This document shows positions 33,316-44,300 of a DNA stretch of 64,000 nucleotides, one piece after another. A model generated the notes under the pieces. It did not search any database and was not told where the DNA came from. It saw only the letters and a program-made list of their open reading frames with translations. Source of the DNA: Trichuris trichiura (Eukaryota > Nematoda > Enoplea > Trichinellida > Trichuridae); assembly GCA_037903355.1 (NCBI GenBank), contig JBAJFE010000023.1, forward strand, positions 1,116,001-1,180,000. Direction: 5' to 3'. Position 1 is the stretch's first letter, and every line of letters starts with the position of its first letter. The position numbers were made by a program, and so were the translations under genes.

Positions 33316-34838
33316 ATGAGTAGAGCGCCATGGTCGTCATATCGCTATTGTCAAGCAATCAGAGCTTCATTTGGACAACCAATTGGCCCTCGCCTAACGA
33401 TGCGGAAAATTGACGTAAGTGTCTTCCCGCTTAAAGCTAACCATATAAGGCCAACCCACGCAAGCTTGCTCGAACTTTTATTTGTGACCTGACCATTGGC
33501 TCTTTGTCTTGTCGTTTTCTATGGGATAAAGTAGTTCACCTGTGCTACTAGCTGCACACCGAACTATGCGCGTAAGGGTATGCCCTATTTCGCGCTTTAA
33601 TATAAGGCAAAGCCAAGGCTATCTGCAGCTACGTTTAGGCAAGCCTTAAAAGGTAATCTGGTCCATTCGCGGCTCTACACGCGCTATAGTACTTGTATCA
33701 ATTCCAGAATAGCGCATTCAACGTTTCGGCTCCCCTTTTAGAAATCTTTTGTTTTTAGACGTCATCTTGTTGATGACTTACGGACAATACTATCAAATTA
33801 TTACTAGTCCATTGTAAGCTCGCGTAAATAGATGAAAAGTCAGTTTTTAAGGCTATACCTTGTTTGGACAGTCTGGATACGACAGGGGGCCTTTAACAGT
33901 TGTCGACGGATCAAGATCAACACGCTGGCAAGGGGACAAAGTGTCAATCCCGAAAACCACGTTCATTCTTTCAGTGTGAAGCTCTAGATCCCAATTTTTT
34001 CAGGATTAGGCACTCCTCGCGCAGGTCTTATCTTCCTGGAAGCCTTGCACCTTTTCCTCGTCGTCTTTCTCCCGCGCTCACCCCTTTCACGATCCATCAT
34101 GGGCTCCTCAAGACCGCTCTGGTCAAACTGTTAATCAAAGCGCTTCCGACAGCCGCTAGATTCGGGATTTATCTTCCCACTACCTTCGAATGGCGTTTGC
34201 TATCACGACTCGTCGTAGCAACATTTTCCATGTTGCTTTGCAGCGCGGCAATGTTCTTATCTTTTCCCGTATTGCATTGCGCAACGTATTTTGCATATTA
34301 TCAGCGTTCGCTCAAGAAGAATCGACGTCTCAATATGGCAATGGCTTCATTGATTATGCGAACAAACAGGATGGATAGCCGAAGGTCGTCCGATCTTGAC
34401 TGAGCGATTGTTCAACCAACTTGCAAGCTGTTTGTTTTCCCTTAAATAGATAAAGCGAGTGTTTTGAAGGTCCAAGCAACAATCGGCAAGACTGTTTGCC
34501 GACGAATCCATCTCTCCGTTCGTCAAGAACTGGTTCAATGCGTATTGCCCGCTTGTTTTTGCATGTTGTTTGAATATTGGCAAATTGGCGTGTCGACTTC
34601 GCGTTGTTTACGGACTTTTCCGTAAAAGGTAAGTTGCGATCGTATTTTGCTTTTGTCTAAGTTCACTTGGCTGTTACCTACTTCCCAATCGATGCGCTAG
34701 TTGGTTATCTTTGAAATGATGATATCTCGCGCGCGCGTTTATATATATATTCTCATTTAACGTAGGAACCAGTCGCGGGAAGAGCTCGAAAAATCTAGGC
34801 GACCTAGTCGACGACAAAGTTGGCTGACGGTTCCGTAG
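33316..34838 (+). CDS. Unassigned spliced gene (about 246 aa, membrane segment)
   Basis: Four exons agree in phase: 33316-33414 (ATG start, GTAAGT donor), 33975-34384 (after TTCTTTCAG), 34470-34628 (AAAAG/GTAAGT donor) and 34766-34838 (after TTTAACGTAG, ending in TAG). The product is about 246 aa, strongly basic at both ends. It has one clear hydrophobic stretch, VVATFSMLLCSAAMFLSFPV, in its middle and a second partly hydrophobic stretch around CPLVFACCLNIG. The last exon encodes an Arg/Ser-rich tail (EKSRRPSRRQSW). I do not recognise the family. The phase agreement at all three junctions and the two strong donors support a real gene. The first intron (560 nt) may hide another exon, and the GTCGTC donor of exon 2 is weak. 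Confidence 0.4.
34729..34750. repeat. Short CG/TA microsatellite
   Basis: GCGCGCGCG followed by a TATATATATA run, inside the last intron of the preceding gene model. Confidence 0.85.
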
Positions 34839-34995
34839 TTTAATCATTTTTTTGTCTCCCATTTATGCAAGACGAAGAACTCCCCTTTTTGTGACCTCAT
34901 CTCTCCATAGGGACTTATTTCTATTGCTTAACGTCAGCGGTATTGCCAATGCCAGGTTGGCCTAAGAGAGATTGTTCATTCATTTCAATTAATGA

Positions 34996-35523
34996 ATGGA
35001 AATACGACAATGCCGGCAGGCTGTAGTAGGTAATCGGTTTCGAAATATTCGTATCGTCGAAAGAAGACTGTCAGGTGCTCATTGGGTGGGTCCCCTTAAG
35101 ACAACGTCTCTCTTTTTCGTATACGCGATGTTTTGTTTTTGTCCGTTGATTTCAAGTTGGCTGCCCGGCAAACCGGTAACCCTTTTGCTCTCTTCTCTTG
35201 AGCAGACGACGAACCGTGTTTTGTTTTCAAAGCAGCCGACAAGGTTGCCTTTGTCGACGAGCCAACAGCGGCGGGTAAGCTCAAACATTTGCTTCGCGTT
35301 CGTTTTGTACAATATTCAAAAGTTTTTTTTGCTATTGTTACTACGGCCGGTAAGGGAGGAAGATTTCGCCTATTTCCTTTTTAAGTTCAAAATTTCAAAG
35401 CAAGTTAACTGGCCACGATTAAGCGCAGTTCATGAGAGCGACTGGGCTGACAGGTAGGCCTACTTTAAATGGCAAATGATAGATGGCAGATGGGCGATCG
35501 TTGGCAAAAACATTTTACCGTAA
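34996..35523 (+). CDS. Possible small spliced gene (about 75 aa), unassigned
   Basis: Exons 34996-35029, 35206-35274, 35363-35453 and 35490-35523 join in phase. The second exon follows an excellent pyrimidine tract (CTCTCTTCTCTTGAGCAG) and ends at a GTAAGC donor. It encodes CFVFKAADKVAFVDEPTAA, which reads as a real protein segment. The third encodes KISKQVNWPRLSAVHESDW. If the 36-nt last intron is not used, the frame stops just after exon 3. No family is recognised. Confidence is moderate for exons 2 and 3 being coding and low for the exact ends. Confidence 0.3.
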
Positions 35524-37122
35524 ATGGACGACAAGGACAAGTTGGTCCGTTTCGCGGTTCGTCGCTTTTGGGCAAAGAGCGCTGCGATCAAAAAAAATGA
35601 AGACAACGTTCAATCTTTCGCGCTGCATCAATGAACTGCTCCTTAAAGCCATCTTAACTCGTACGCTGCGAATGTATTCTTTTTTCCTTCCTTCCTTCCA
35701 AGTCCATTCTTCAAGCTGGTACATTGATACATGCGCCTGCCTTGAGCGGATTTGACGGATTACGGCTTTTAGTCGTAATTTCAATCGAGGCCTCAAGTTT
35801 AAGCCTTAAAATAAATAGGCCTTTCAACCCTTTTGGTCGTCTAACGGAGTTGAAGTCTCGTTGGACCAATGGTCGGTGCATTCCAATGTGGGTAAAACGT
35901 TCATGACAAAGAGCCTCCATTCAACAGTACAGTTTTTGTCAGCGCTGCCGACTTTGATTCATTCCAACTGCAGACAGTTTCCATTGAGCTTTTCGGCCCA
36001 GTTTGAAGGAGAGATGTCGACGTTTTTTTGAAGAAAAATTAAAAGTGCTTTTTTTAAGAATCCAACTCGGCTGGTGCGCCAATATTCGAACAGATCAGCT
36101 TGGAATGTTCAAAAAAGGTTGCGCTATCCCGCATAGGCTAAGCATACGCCCCCGCCTTATTTATTCAGTGTTTTAGCGCTTTGAAGCCAGCCAAAACCAC
36201 TATGCTTTGTAGGTACTATTTGTGGCCAATCCTTCAAACAGATAAAGTCTTATCAAAACAAAATTTGCATATATTCATTGCTTTTGAAGAAAGAAGGACC
36301 CTTACCAATATGATTGTCGGCAGTTCCGACCGAACGCAGTTGGCTTTACTCTTTTGTTATTTGCCTATGCAAATTATTTAAGCGGAAAATGAAGTATGAC
36401 TTTTGTTTTTGAAATATTTCGAGCGTTTTGCAAAATGCTGCCTAACTTTAAGTGTGGCGCGCGAGCTCCTTGCTCGACGATGGCCAACCTAAATGCTCGA
36501 ATCTATTAATATTCATTTTCTTTCTTCGCTTCGGTTTTTTTTCGGTTAATCAGCAACTGATGACGTGTCCAGTTCGTTTTGGGCAAATACATTTAAGCAA
36601 TGTTTTTGCTCTCTCCCGAACGTCCTGTTACGCATCGCAAGCGCGTTTAAATCGAATTTGTAAATGGAGCTTGTTTTATTGAAGTCTAAGGAGTTTTTTT
36701 GCGCTCGCTCGTCAACTCGCATAAGGCCCATGATCACGACGTTTTCCCGTGATGAATGGAGATTCTTGAGCCTCCCGAGAGAATGGCCCTTATTGCCTTC
36801 TCCCATTCAGCGAACGCTCTTTTCAATTTGCAACTCGCAAACGACGCTGCAAGGTGAATGATTGCCATCATCTAATTAACGTTTGCTTTTCCAATTTGGT
36901 CAACGCTTACAGCCCGCGAAGGCGGCTGGGTGTCTTGTCGCTTCCCGCCTCGGACGAGCGCCCAAATTAGGGCATATCTTTCCCTCTTTCTCCTTATCCT
37001 TCCAACGCGGCGTCTCGACTGAGCATTTGTCTTTGTAGTGAACATTTCAAATGCTGAACTGTTGTCCGAATGGACTCTTCTTAGTTTATTCTTCTTTTAG
37101 AAGCTTAGCGAGCGGCGGCAAG
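35524..37122. other. Intergenic, nothing firm
   Basis: Several overlapping frames are open near 35480-35755 in all three plus frames, and a minus-strand frame from an ATG at 36806 runs to 36546. None has a motif or a splice context I trust. Confidence 0.4.
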
Positions 37123-38006
37123 ATGTTTCTGTTCAAATCCTCTCGACATTTTCGCAACAGAAGTAAGGATACACGCAAAGACGACAGCCGACTGCGCTAC
37201 CTTTGTCCTAATCAAAAGGCCACGTCATCGAAAGTGACCTCAGCTGGTTCTCAGGTAAACTTAGTCGACCGTATGACGAATTGTTCCAAGTCACCCTTTT
37301 TTTCTCAGCCGTCCGGCGGTAAAGGAAGCAAGAAACCGCCTATTGTAATATCGGATGAATTGTTGGCTCAGTATCGCGCAGCCTTTCAAATGTTCGACAG
37401 CAATAATGACGGTTCCATATCGAATCAAGAATTCCTTAGCGTTATGCAATCGTTGGGTCTGTCCGCTTCCAAGGAAGAGGTTAGCAGGATGATTATACAA
37501 GCTGACCTTGACGGTCAGTAGACGCGGTCATTGGGTACTTGATGGAATGGGTGGACGACTTTAGGCGATGGCACTATTGATTTTTCCGAATTTGTCCGCT
37601 TCCTGTCCAGATGGTCGGTACCTGTGGACGAAGAAAAGGAGTTGGCTTTGATATTTCAAGTTGGTGCCTTTTCGAGCTGCAAAAGTCCCCTTCTCCTCTC
37701 TTCACCTTTGTTAATTATCGTTAGGTTTTCGACCAGAACAAAGATGGGCTCATATCTCCGAACGAGCTTCGATCGGTTATGCTCAACCTTGGCGAAGAGT
37801 TGTCCGCCGAGGACGTCACCACGATGATTTCGGCGGCTGATAGCAACGGCGATGGACTTATCAACTTTGAAGGTAATATTTTGATTTTTTCAAAAATTCC
37901 GAACAATTGGCCGCGCTGCAATCCTGTTCCTAATTTGTATTCAGCCAGAAAGAAAAAAATTTTAGCTAATTCTAGTAGTTTCCCGCTCGAATGCTTAATT
38001 TGTTAA
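37123..38006 (+). CDS. Four-EF-hand calmodulin/troponin-C-like protein
   Basis: Five exons: 37123-37254, 37309-37513, 37565-37659, 37725-37872 and a last exon from 37945 (ending 38006) or from 37949 (ending 37965). The product is about 213 or 198 aa. Proteins of this superfamily change shape on binding Ca2+ and pass the signal to targets. A basic head of about 60 residues precedes four EF-hands with loops [36 protein letters not shown] and [11 protein letters not shown] plus one residue. The first three loops keep all Ca2+ ligands. The twelfth residue of loop 4 is Glu only with the later of two acceptors four bases apart. The 54-nt first intron is open in frame, so it could be read through. 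An in-frame ATG at 37051 lies before an acceptor-like CTTCTTTTAG; I prefer 37123. Which calmodulin relative it is remains open. Confidence 0.88.
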
Positions 38007-41000
38007 CTGGGCCCTTTCTTGCCAAGTGGGACATAAACAACTTTTCCCCTGAAGGAGTAACGTCTGTTTTTAAGAAAAAAACCAATGCGCAGCTTAGCAC
38101 AACATGTTTGTTTGTCTGTCAGCGCATGATGATGTAAAACTACTCTTTTGACGCGTTGGTAAAAGATGAGTTGCTTAATCTTATGCAAATGCCAGATCTG
38201 TACGCACCTAATACTGAAGAAAAACGCAGCGTTCATTTTGAGCTGACAGGAAGGCTAATAAATGCCCTTTGAGCACTATATGACATTTCAAGCACAAAAT
38301 TCGCTGTATCTTCCTGAAACTGCATATTGACGACATTTCCGAGCTGTGCTCAGTTTGTTCACATTCTCCATATCCTTCATTTGGTAAACTAACTTTATAA
38401 GTTGAATTTTAGGGTTTATAGGGTTTTTTCAAATAATTAAAAGCCTTTAATAGACATAAGTATGTTTACGCACACTTTCCAATGAATAGGTGGCAGCAGT
38501 GTCAATGTAGGCAAATTGCACGCCTCTTTGCAGCCTTAATACGTATTTATGCGCAGCGACGATGCACAATCGTCAAAACGGAAGATAAAGCCTTTTGGGC
38601 CTTTACTGCCTTAGTCGACTGATGGGACAGAATTCCGAAATGCTAAATTGACAGGTTAAGCAATAATCGCTAAAGCTAACGATATTTTTATTTTTGCTTC
38701 CATTTTGCCAGTCAAAGACAATATTACCCAACTGAAAACTTAATAAAATGTTGAAAAACGATTTTTTCTATAAAACAGCCAGTGAGTACTGTAGGTGAAA
38801 CTAAAATCAAGTTCTTTTAAGCGAAGTAACAGCAGGCAGCCTGAGGGTACGTCTACATTGAAAACCTGTTCGCTCTAGTGACCGTAAACGCTCCCTAAGG
38901 GTAACCTGGAATCAGTGGTGGCTTCTGTTCGCAGTCAACGTGGTTAATTGGGCTAGCAAACTTAATTTTCTTTGTACCTACAGTACTCAGCGGGCTCCTA
39001 ATTGAAAAAACTAGAGTTAAATTTTTACAAAAACTAAATTAAATTAAGCAGTGCAATGAATATACTCAAAACAAAATAAAAATATGATAAAATATTAATA
39101 TTTTGTAGGAACAGTACAAGCGTTGCCTATTCTGCTGTTGCATTAAACTGCTTAGCAGTTGGCTAACTTGTTTTGCAGAGTCGAATAATTTCTAGGCTTA
39201 AAAAAATGCGAGCAGTTTAGCAGCTAGCGTGCGCGGGAGCGCCTGTTACAAATTTTCAAAAGTAGGCTTGCTTTTTCATTATGATTATACCGTGTATGTT
39301 GTAATCAATCGCTGACGTGTATTCGACATCGGCTTGAAGAAAGAAAGCTTAAAAAAGTAGAAAATTAAGACAAAAAACGGGAAAATTTGATTATTTAAAT
39401 TTTTTTCTTTATCCCAACTAACCCTTCGCAAGCATGGTTTATCCCGCCCGACATGCTCTGCCTCGCGCTATTCGTGAAATTTAAAATCAGCAGTGTTATG
39501 GCAACAACGTTACGTCGTTTTAGGGAAAATTAAATTTTGAACAAAGCAAAGGAGTTAGTGGAATACGAACAACTATTCGAAGGATTTACATGCGATATAC
39601 GAATCAGGGATCAGTAAATTTTCGTAGGGATATGCGGAAAATAATAATTGGGACAAACATATCCCTTTCCAAAAGCACCAAGGAGGGTTCGAACCTGAAC
39701 ATGATTTAAAGTATACAGTCACCCTGGATCGCTTACGGGTTGTTCCTGTTGTTAGAATTTCTCCAGTTTTTTGCTGGAGGTAGCCATTCTGCAGGTCTTG
39801 AAACTTCTGCGTATTGAAAATGTTCATTTTACCAGCAACTAAAGGTCGCAGCGTGCAGTGTCAGATGGCAATGATATTGCAGAAAAATAAGGCATTCTCA
39901 GTGATTATGAGTTCAAGAGTAAAATCTTGAATATCCAAACTGTTAATATTAATGTTTATCTCATTAATGCTATGCTTTTGTCATGACAATCGGCATAACA
40001 ATACGTTAGAATAATTAAGGCATACTGTTGTTTTCTGTTTTGATTTTCAAGTACGTTAAGCATATACAGCCGTCAGTTGCTATGTAAGCATTACAATCAC
40101 AAAAAGAAATGCATTTTTAGAGATCGGCTGTAGGCTCTTGTACGAAGACGATATTGAATTACATAGCTGCATGACTACTAAATACTACTTTTTCAGTTAC
40201 AAACAGGCTGAAAGCGCAAAAAAATAAATTAAAATTTACATACCCGTCGCGAACTCGTATGCACTTCATGTGAACAACCAAGAAGAACTCAATTATTGTT
40301 GGATAGACGACGATTTGCAATTTATCATTCTAGCCAGGGATCATCGTTTATCCGCCATTGAATTCCTTATGTCCGGTCCCGTATTAAAATGACGGCTTTC
40401 TATTAATGTGCAGTTTTGTTGATTCATTTATCCATTTAGAATTCAAGCATCTAATGACCCGGACAAAAGGCAACCAAAATCCTCAAACTAACTGACCCTG
40501 ACGATCTCTTCACTTGGATATATGACTATCCCGCTATATTCGTCAACCGCTTTGGTCAACACTGCAAAGTCGAAGCAAACTTCCAATTGTGTAAGCCATT
40601 ATTTCGCTAGCTGATGTTATGAAGAGTCTTTTTCTAGGCAAAAGCTTTCTATGGAATCTTAGCCTCATGCGCATAAATGCGCTCGTATTTTCGAATCCAT
40701 TAATATATTTTTAAAAATGTACAAGTTTTCTCGCCTTCTACCGCATCATAATGCATCATGATTCATAGGCAGCTTTAAATCGTTGACTGCTGCTCTGTTC
40801 ACCCTCCAGCAGCTTTACATGAATTCATAGCTAATGTTGCCTGATTTCAGCAGTTGATCACTCAATGCTTCTTGGTACCTTTAATCCATTTCCAATGCGT
40901 CTGCTCACATTTCAATGCACTTTGAACGTTCACTTAAATTACAAACTGCTGTAGTTAATAGTCTCAATCAAGGCCCTTCGTTTTATTGTCAAGCATTGAT

Positions 41001-41379
41001 GCTTAGTAAACGCCATGCAAAAGAAGTTTCCCTTAAGTTTCGAGTCAAAGTAACCGCAGCAAAAGCACCTATTGCTTACTGAACTTGCTTCCCATCCAGT
41101 GGCCCCATTTAATAGCTGCAAAGATGTAAAACTACTTTTTCGCGCACCATTTTCCATTTCATTATGGCTAAATCGTCAGCCCAAAAAAGCAGGTACCCTA
41201 CCGCTCAGCAGTTGTTTTCCCACATCAGAAGAACACATCGGCGCCCCTCAGCCATTGTCCGCCTAATGGAAGGCTAAAGAGCGCTGGAGCTGAGCGTGGC
41301 GTAAGTTTCAAAATAATACTACGTGCTTTTTGTTCAGGTTATGTATAAAGGTTCTGTACAGGAAAGACAATGTACTTCG
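38007..41379. other. Gene-poor interval
   Basis: AT-rich sequence with no frame above chance. A GGTTCGAACC at 39687 was checked as a tRNA B-box and rejected. Confidence 0.55.
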
Positions 41380-44300
41380 TTGATGGAAAAGCGTTTATTC
41401 CACTGGCCCGACTGCTTTTCCTCTTCGGCTGAAAGGGTACTTGCTAAACTTGATCGCAGCGAGAAAAACTTCCATTGTCTGTGGTCAATTTCCATTCCAC
41501 TGCAGGTTGAAGTCAGACAGCAGATATACCTCCACAGTGATGCGTATAAATGAATGGTAAGTAACACTTGCGTGTTGTTTCCATTTCCGCATTGCCGATT
41601 GATTAGTCATAATCTATGTGTAATAAACAAGTGCTCATGTGACCACGGCAGTCACGAGGAAGGTCACCGAAGTTATCCGTGGCCAAACTGACCAATCACG
41701 AGGAAAGTAACCGAAGTTAGCCGTGGCCAAACTGACCAATCATTTTACTTCTGCAATTAGGGAAGCACGTGGCAAACGCACGATTATGTAATGCTCCGAG
41801 GTGTTTACACAGAGGAAAGGTATATAAAGCGGTCATTGCCGGTGGTGGCGGTCAGTGTGAATACTGCGCTTGTGTCGTCCTGTTGCGTCTCTCTCTCTCT
41901 CCCACTCCTTCACAATTCGCTTCGTCATGTATTGATCAGGACATCCAATACATTCTTTTCTAATGAAGCATGGAAGGCAGCTTACCAACTACGCTATGTA
42001 CATGACGTTCGACCATTTTTCACTTGCCCATACCTTGGAAGCAGAAGCTTATAATCGACAGTATACCTGCGATCCATTTCAAGAAACGAATAGACCTTGG
42101 TGCTCCGAACTCGCCTTTTCTGAGAAACAACTCAAAATTTTCTTGGCAGTGTACTTGCTATCCAGAAAACGTCTGGGAGAAGTTTTAGAATGCTCCTTTA
42201 AAGAGCTAACATTCAGATGTTGTCTAAAGTGGCCAAAGTTTCAGTGCTGCTCTGTGTGCACAAAAGTATATGCGGCCTTACAGAGACTTCAGCTAATTAC
42301 GTTGTTTGATTAGGCTGATTCGCTGAAGCATACAACATTTCACGCCACGAAGCCAAGATGAGCTTTCCACGTGACCTCTATTTGACCTCATTGCAGTGCT
42401 GAGCAGTTATGATCACATGATGGTCACATGTGGCTCATGATCACACCTCATAGTGAAGTGTCTTCTCGTGTTCATATGATGATCTGTAATGGTAAACAAC
42501 GTCTGGTTAATTTCACTTCCGACGTTACTGCACTGCTTCATTTTCTTCGTTGCCGATTAGTTGAACATTTGCGAGCGGTCGCCCATTTGGATATTTTAAC
42601 GTTATTCTGTTGAACAAAACAACCATACTTATTATGAGCAGAGCAGAGAGAGAGCTGTGCACGTCTCTGGTTTACTGCCATCTTTCAATCCCGTGCAGTC
42701 AACACAGGTCTGTCTATGAAATTGCAGCGAACAACTGTTGCAACGGTGAAGTTAGTACGCATTCAAAGTGGTCTTACGTCGACCTCCACTCCACGGTTTC
42801 CATAATGGTTGCATCCAAATTATTGGTGCTGCTCAGAGGTATACTACTGTTATTTTTCGTCGTCCCCGGTGACTGACTTTGTTCTGCTGCTGACTTCCAA
42901 GTCGTGGTTTCTTCCCAATTTATGAATTGCGAAACGCGAACAGGAATGTTGATTACATAAGTCCTATCTTCAAAAAGGCACTAAAAAGACGCGGTGGTGT
43001 TTGCCTATCCAAAAAGCTATACCCAAGTTTTCAGCATTCAAGCAGAAAAACTGACGACTTTTCCCAGCAGAATGCCTCATGTCGAATGTGTGCGCTGAAA
43101 GAAGAACTGATGGATAGAAGAGCTGATGCGGGTATTGGAGTTCTGCGGTGGAACAAACAAAGTATAAAATAGCAATACGCTAAGTCCGCCGTGAAGAAGA
43201 ACAGCAAATGAAAGCGAAGCAGTTCTCTCTATCGTATGGAAGCAACGATCTCACTTCAGAAAACCGGAATGCGATCAGTCAGCATGGGAGGCAGCGAGCT
43301 GGTAACCTTACGCTCTCAGCAGCCTCGTCATGTTAGGTGCTGCTTGCACTGAAGAGAGGCTGCCTACGATAGAAGATAACTGACAGAAATATGGTATTCA
43401 AATTATGGTTACGGCTACTGCTAAAAACGCGTTTCCGTTATCAAAGTGGAAATCACCTAGACGCTCCGGAATCCAAAATTCGCGTTATCTGTAGGAGGAA
43501 GATAACAGATGAAACAGTGGCATTGCGGCAAGCAAATGATTTGTGCTTTCAGTTAACTACTACTATACGGAAGAGCTCAGCTCTGCCAACTAAAATGTTG
43601 CCATCGCAATCACAGAAGCGCCAGCGTCGTCTTGCTTAACTCTGTTAGTTCACACAATGCATCCCATTATCAGAGCTGAAGAAAACTCGCCATTCGACGT
43701 GGTTCCAGGAAGAGTGTGCGTGTTGACCGGGCAGTTAAATGACATTCAAACGCACCCACTTCATGAATGGGCATGGCGGCATATCGCAGTTGTGAAGTAC
43801 TACAGACACTGTTCACCAACTCTCCTTCTCCGTTGCTTTCATGTCAGTGAAAATGCTCTATTCAGGTTAGTTCCTTGCACGTTGACAAGCTTCTGCTGTG
43901 TTCATTCGAATCTTTTTCCGTGCGTCGTCGAGATATTTTCACGGCTGTTCAGTAATGATCCGCGCACTGATCAGTGCTGCTCACACTTTCAAGACGTCAG
44001 TGTTGAATACTGAATAGAGCCTTAAAGCTTTTGTAAAGAAGGCAACGTCTGCAGCGAAAGCTGAGTTCTTCGAACTTACACAGACGCTATTATGAGTTGG
44101 AAGAAAGCGTGGGCTCTGATATTTTTGACGTTGGCCTTCCTGCTCTATGGTGTTTCTCAAATACTGCAAATGTTAATGGAAGAAGACGGCTTCTGAATTC
44201 ACATTAAGTTATTCTTCCCTTTTTACAATGGAGAAGTTGCGGTTGAATGGATGCAAAGTGAAATATTCGTTCTGCTGAGAAGAGTAAAGTGAACACTTAA

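Noticed and set aside
36546..36806. 86-codon minus-strand frame from an ATG, with a short likeness to the frame at 32886-33071
   Set aside because: The likeness (FNALA / LNALA) covers only a few codons and the shared DNA is under 25 bases, so chance is a sufficient explanation.
39680..39700. GGTTCGAACC resembling a tRNA B-box
   Set aside because: The flanking bases do not form a T-stem on either strand and no A-box or acceptor stem is present at the right distance.
43657..44013. 118-codon frame in the array with a splice-like CAGGTTAGT
   Set aside because: The copy at about 53447 carries several stops; no coding constraint is visible.
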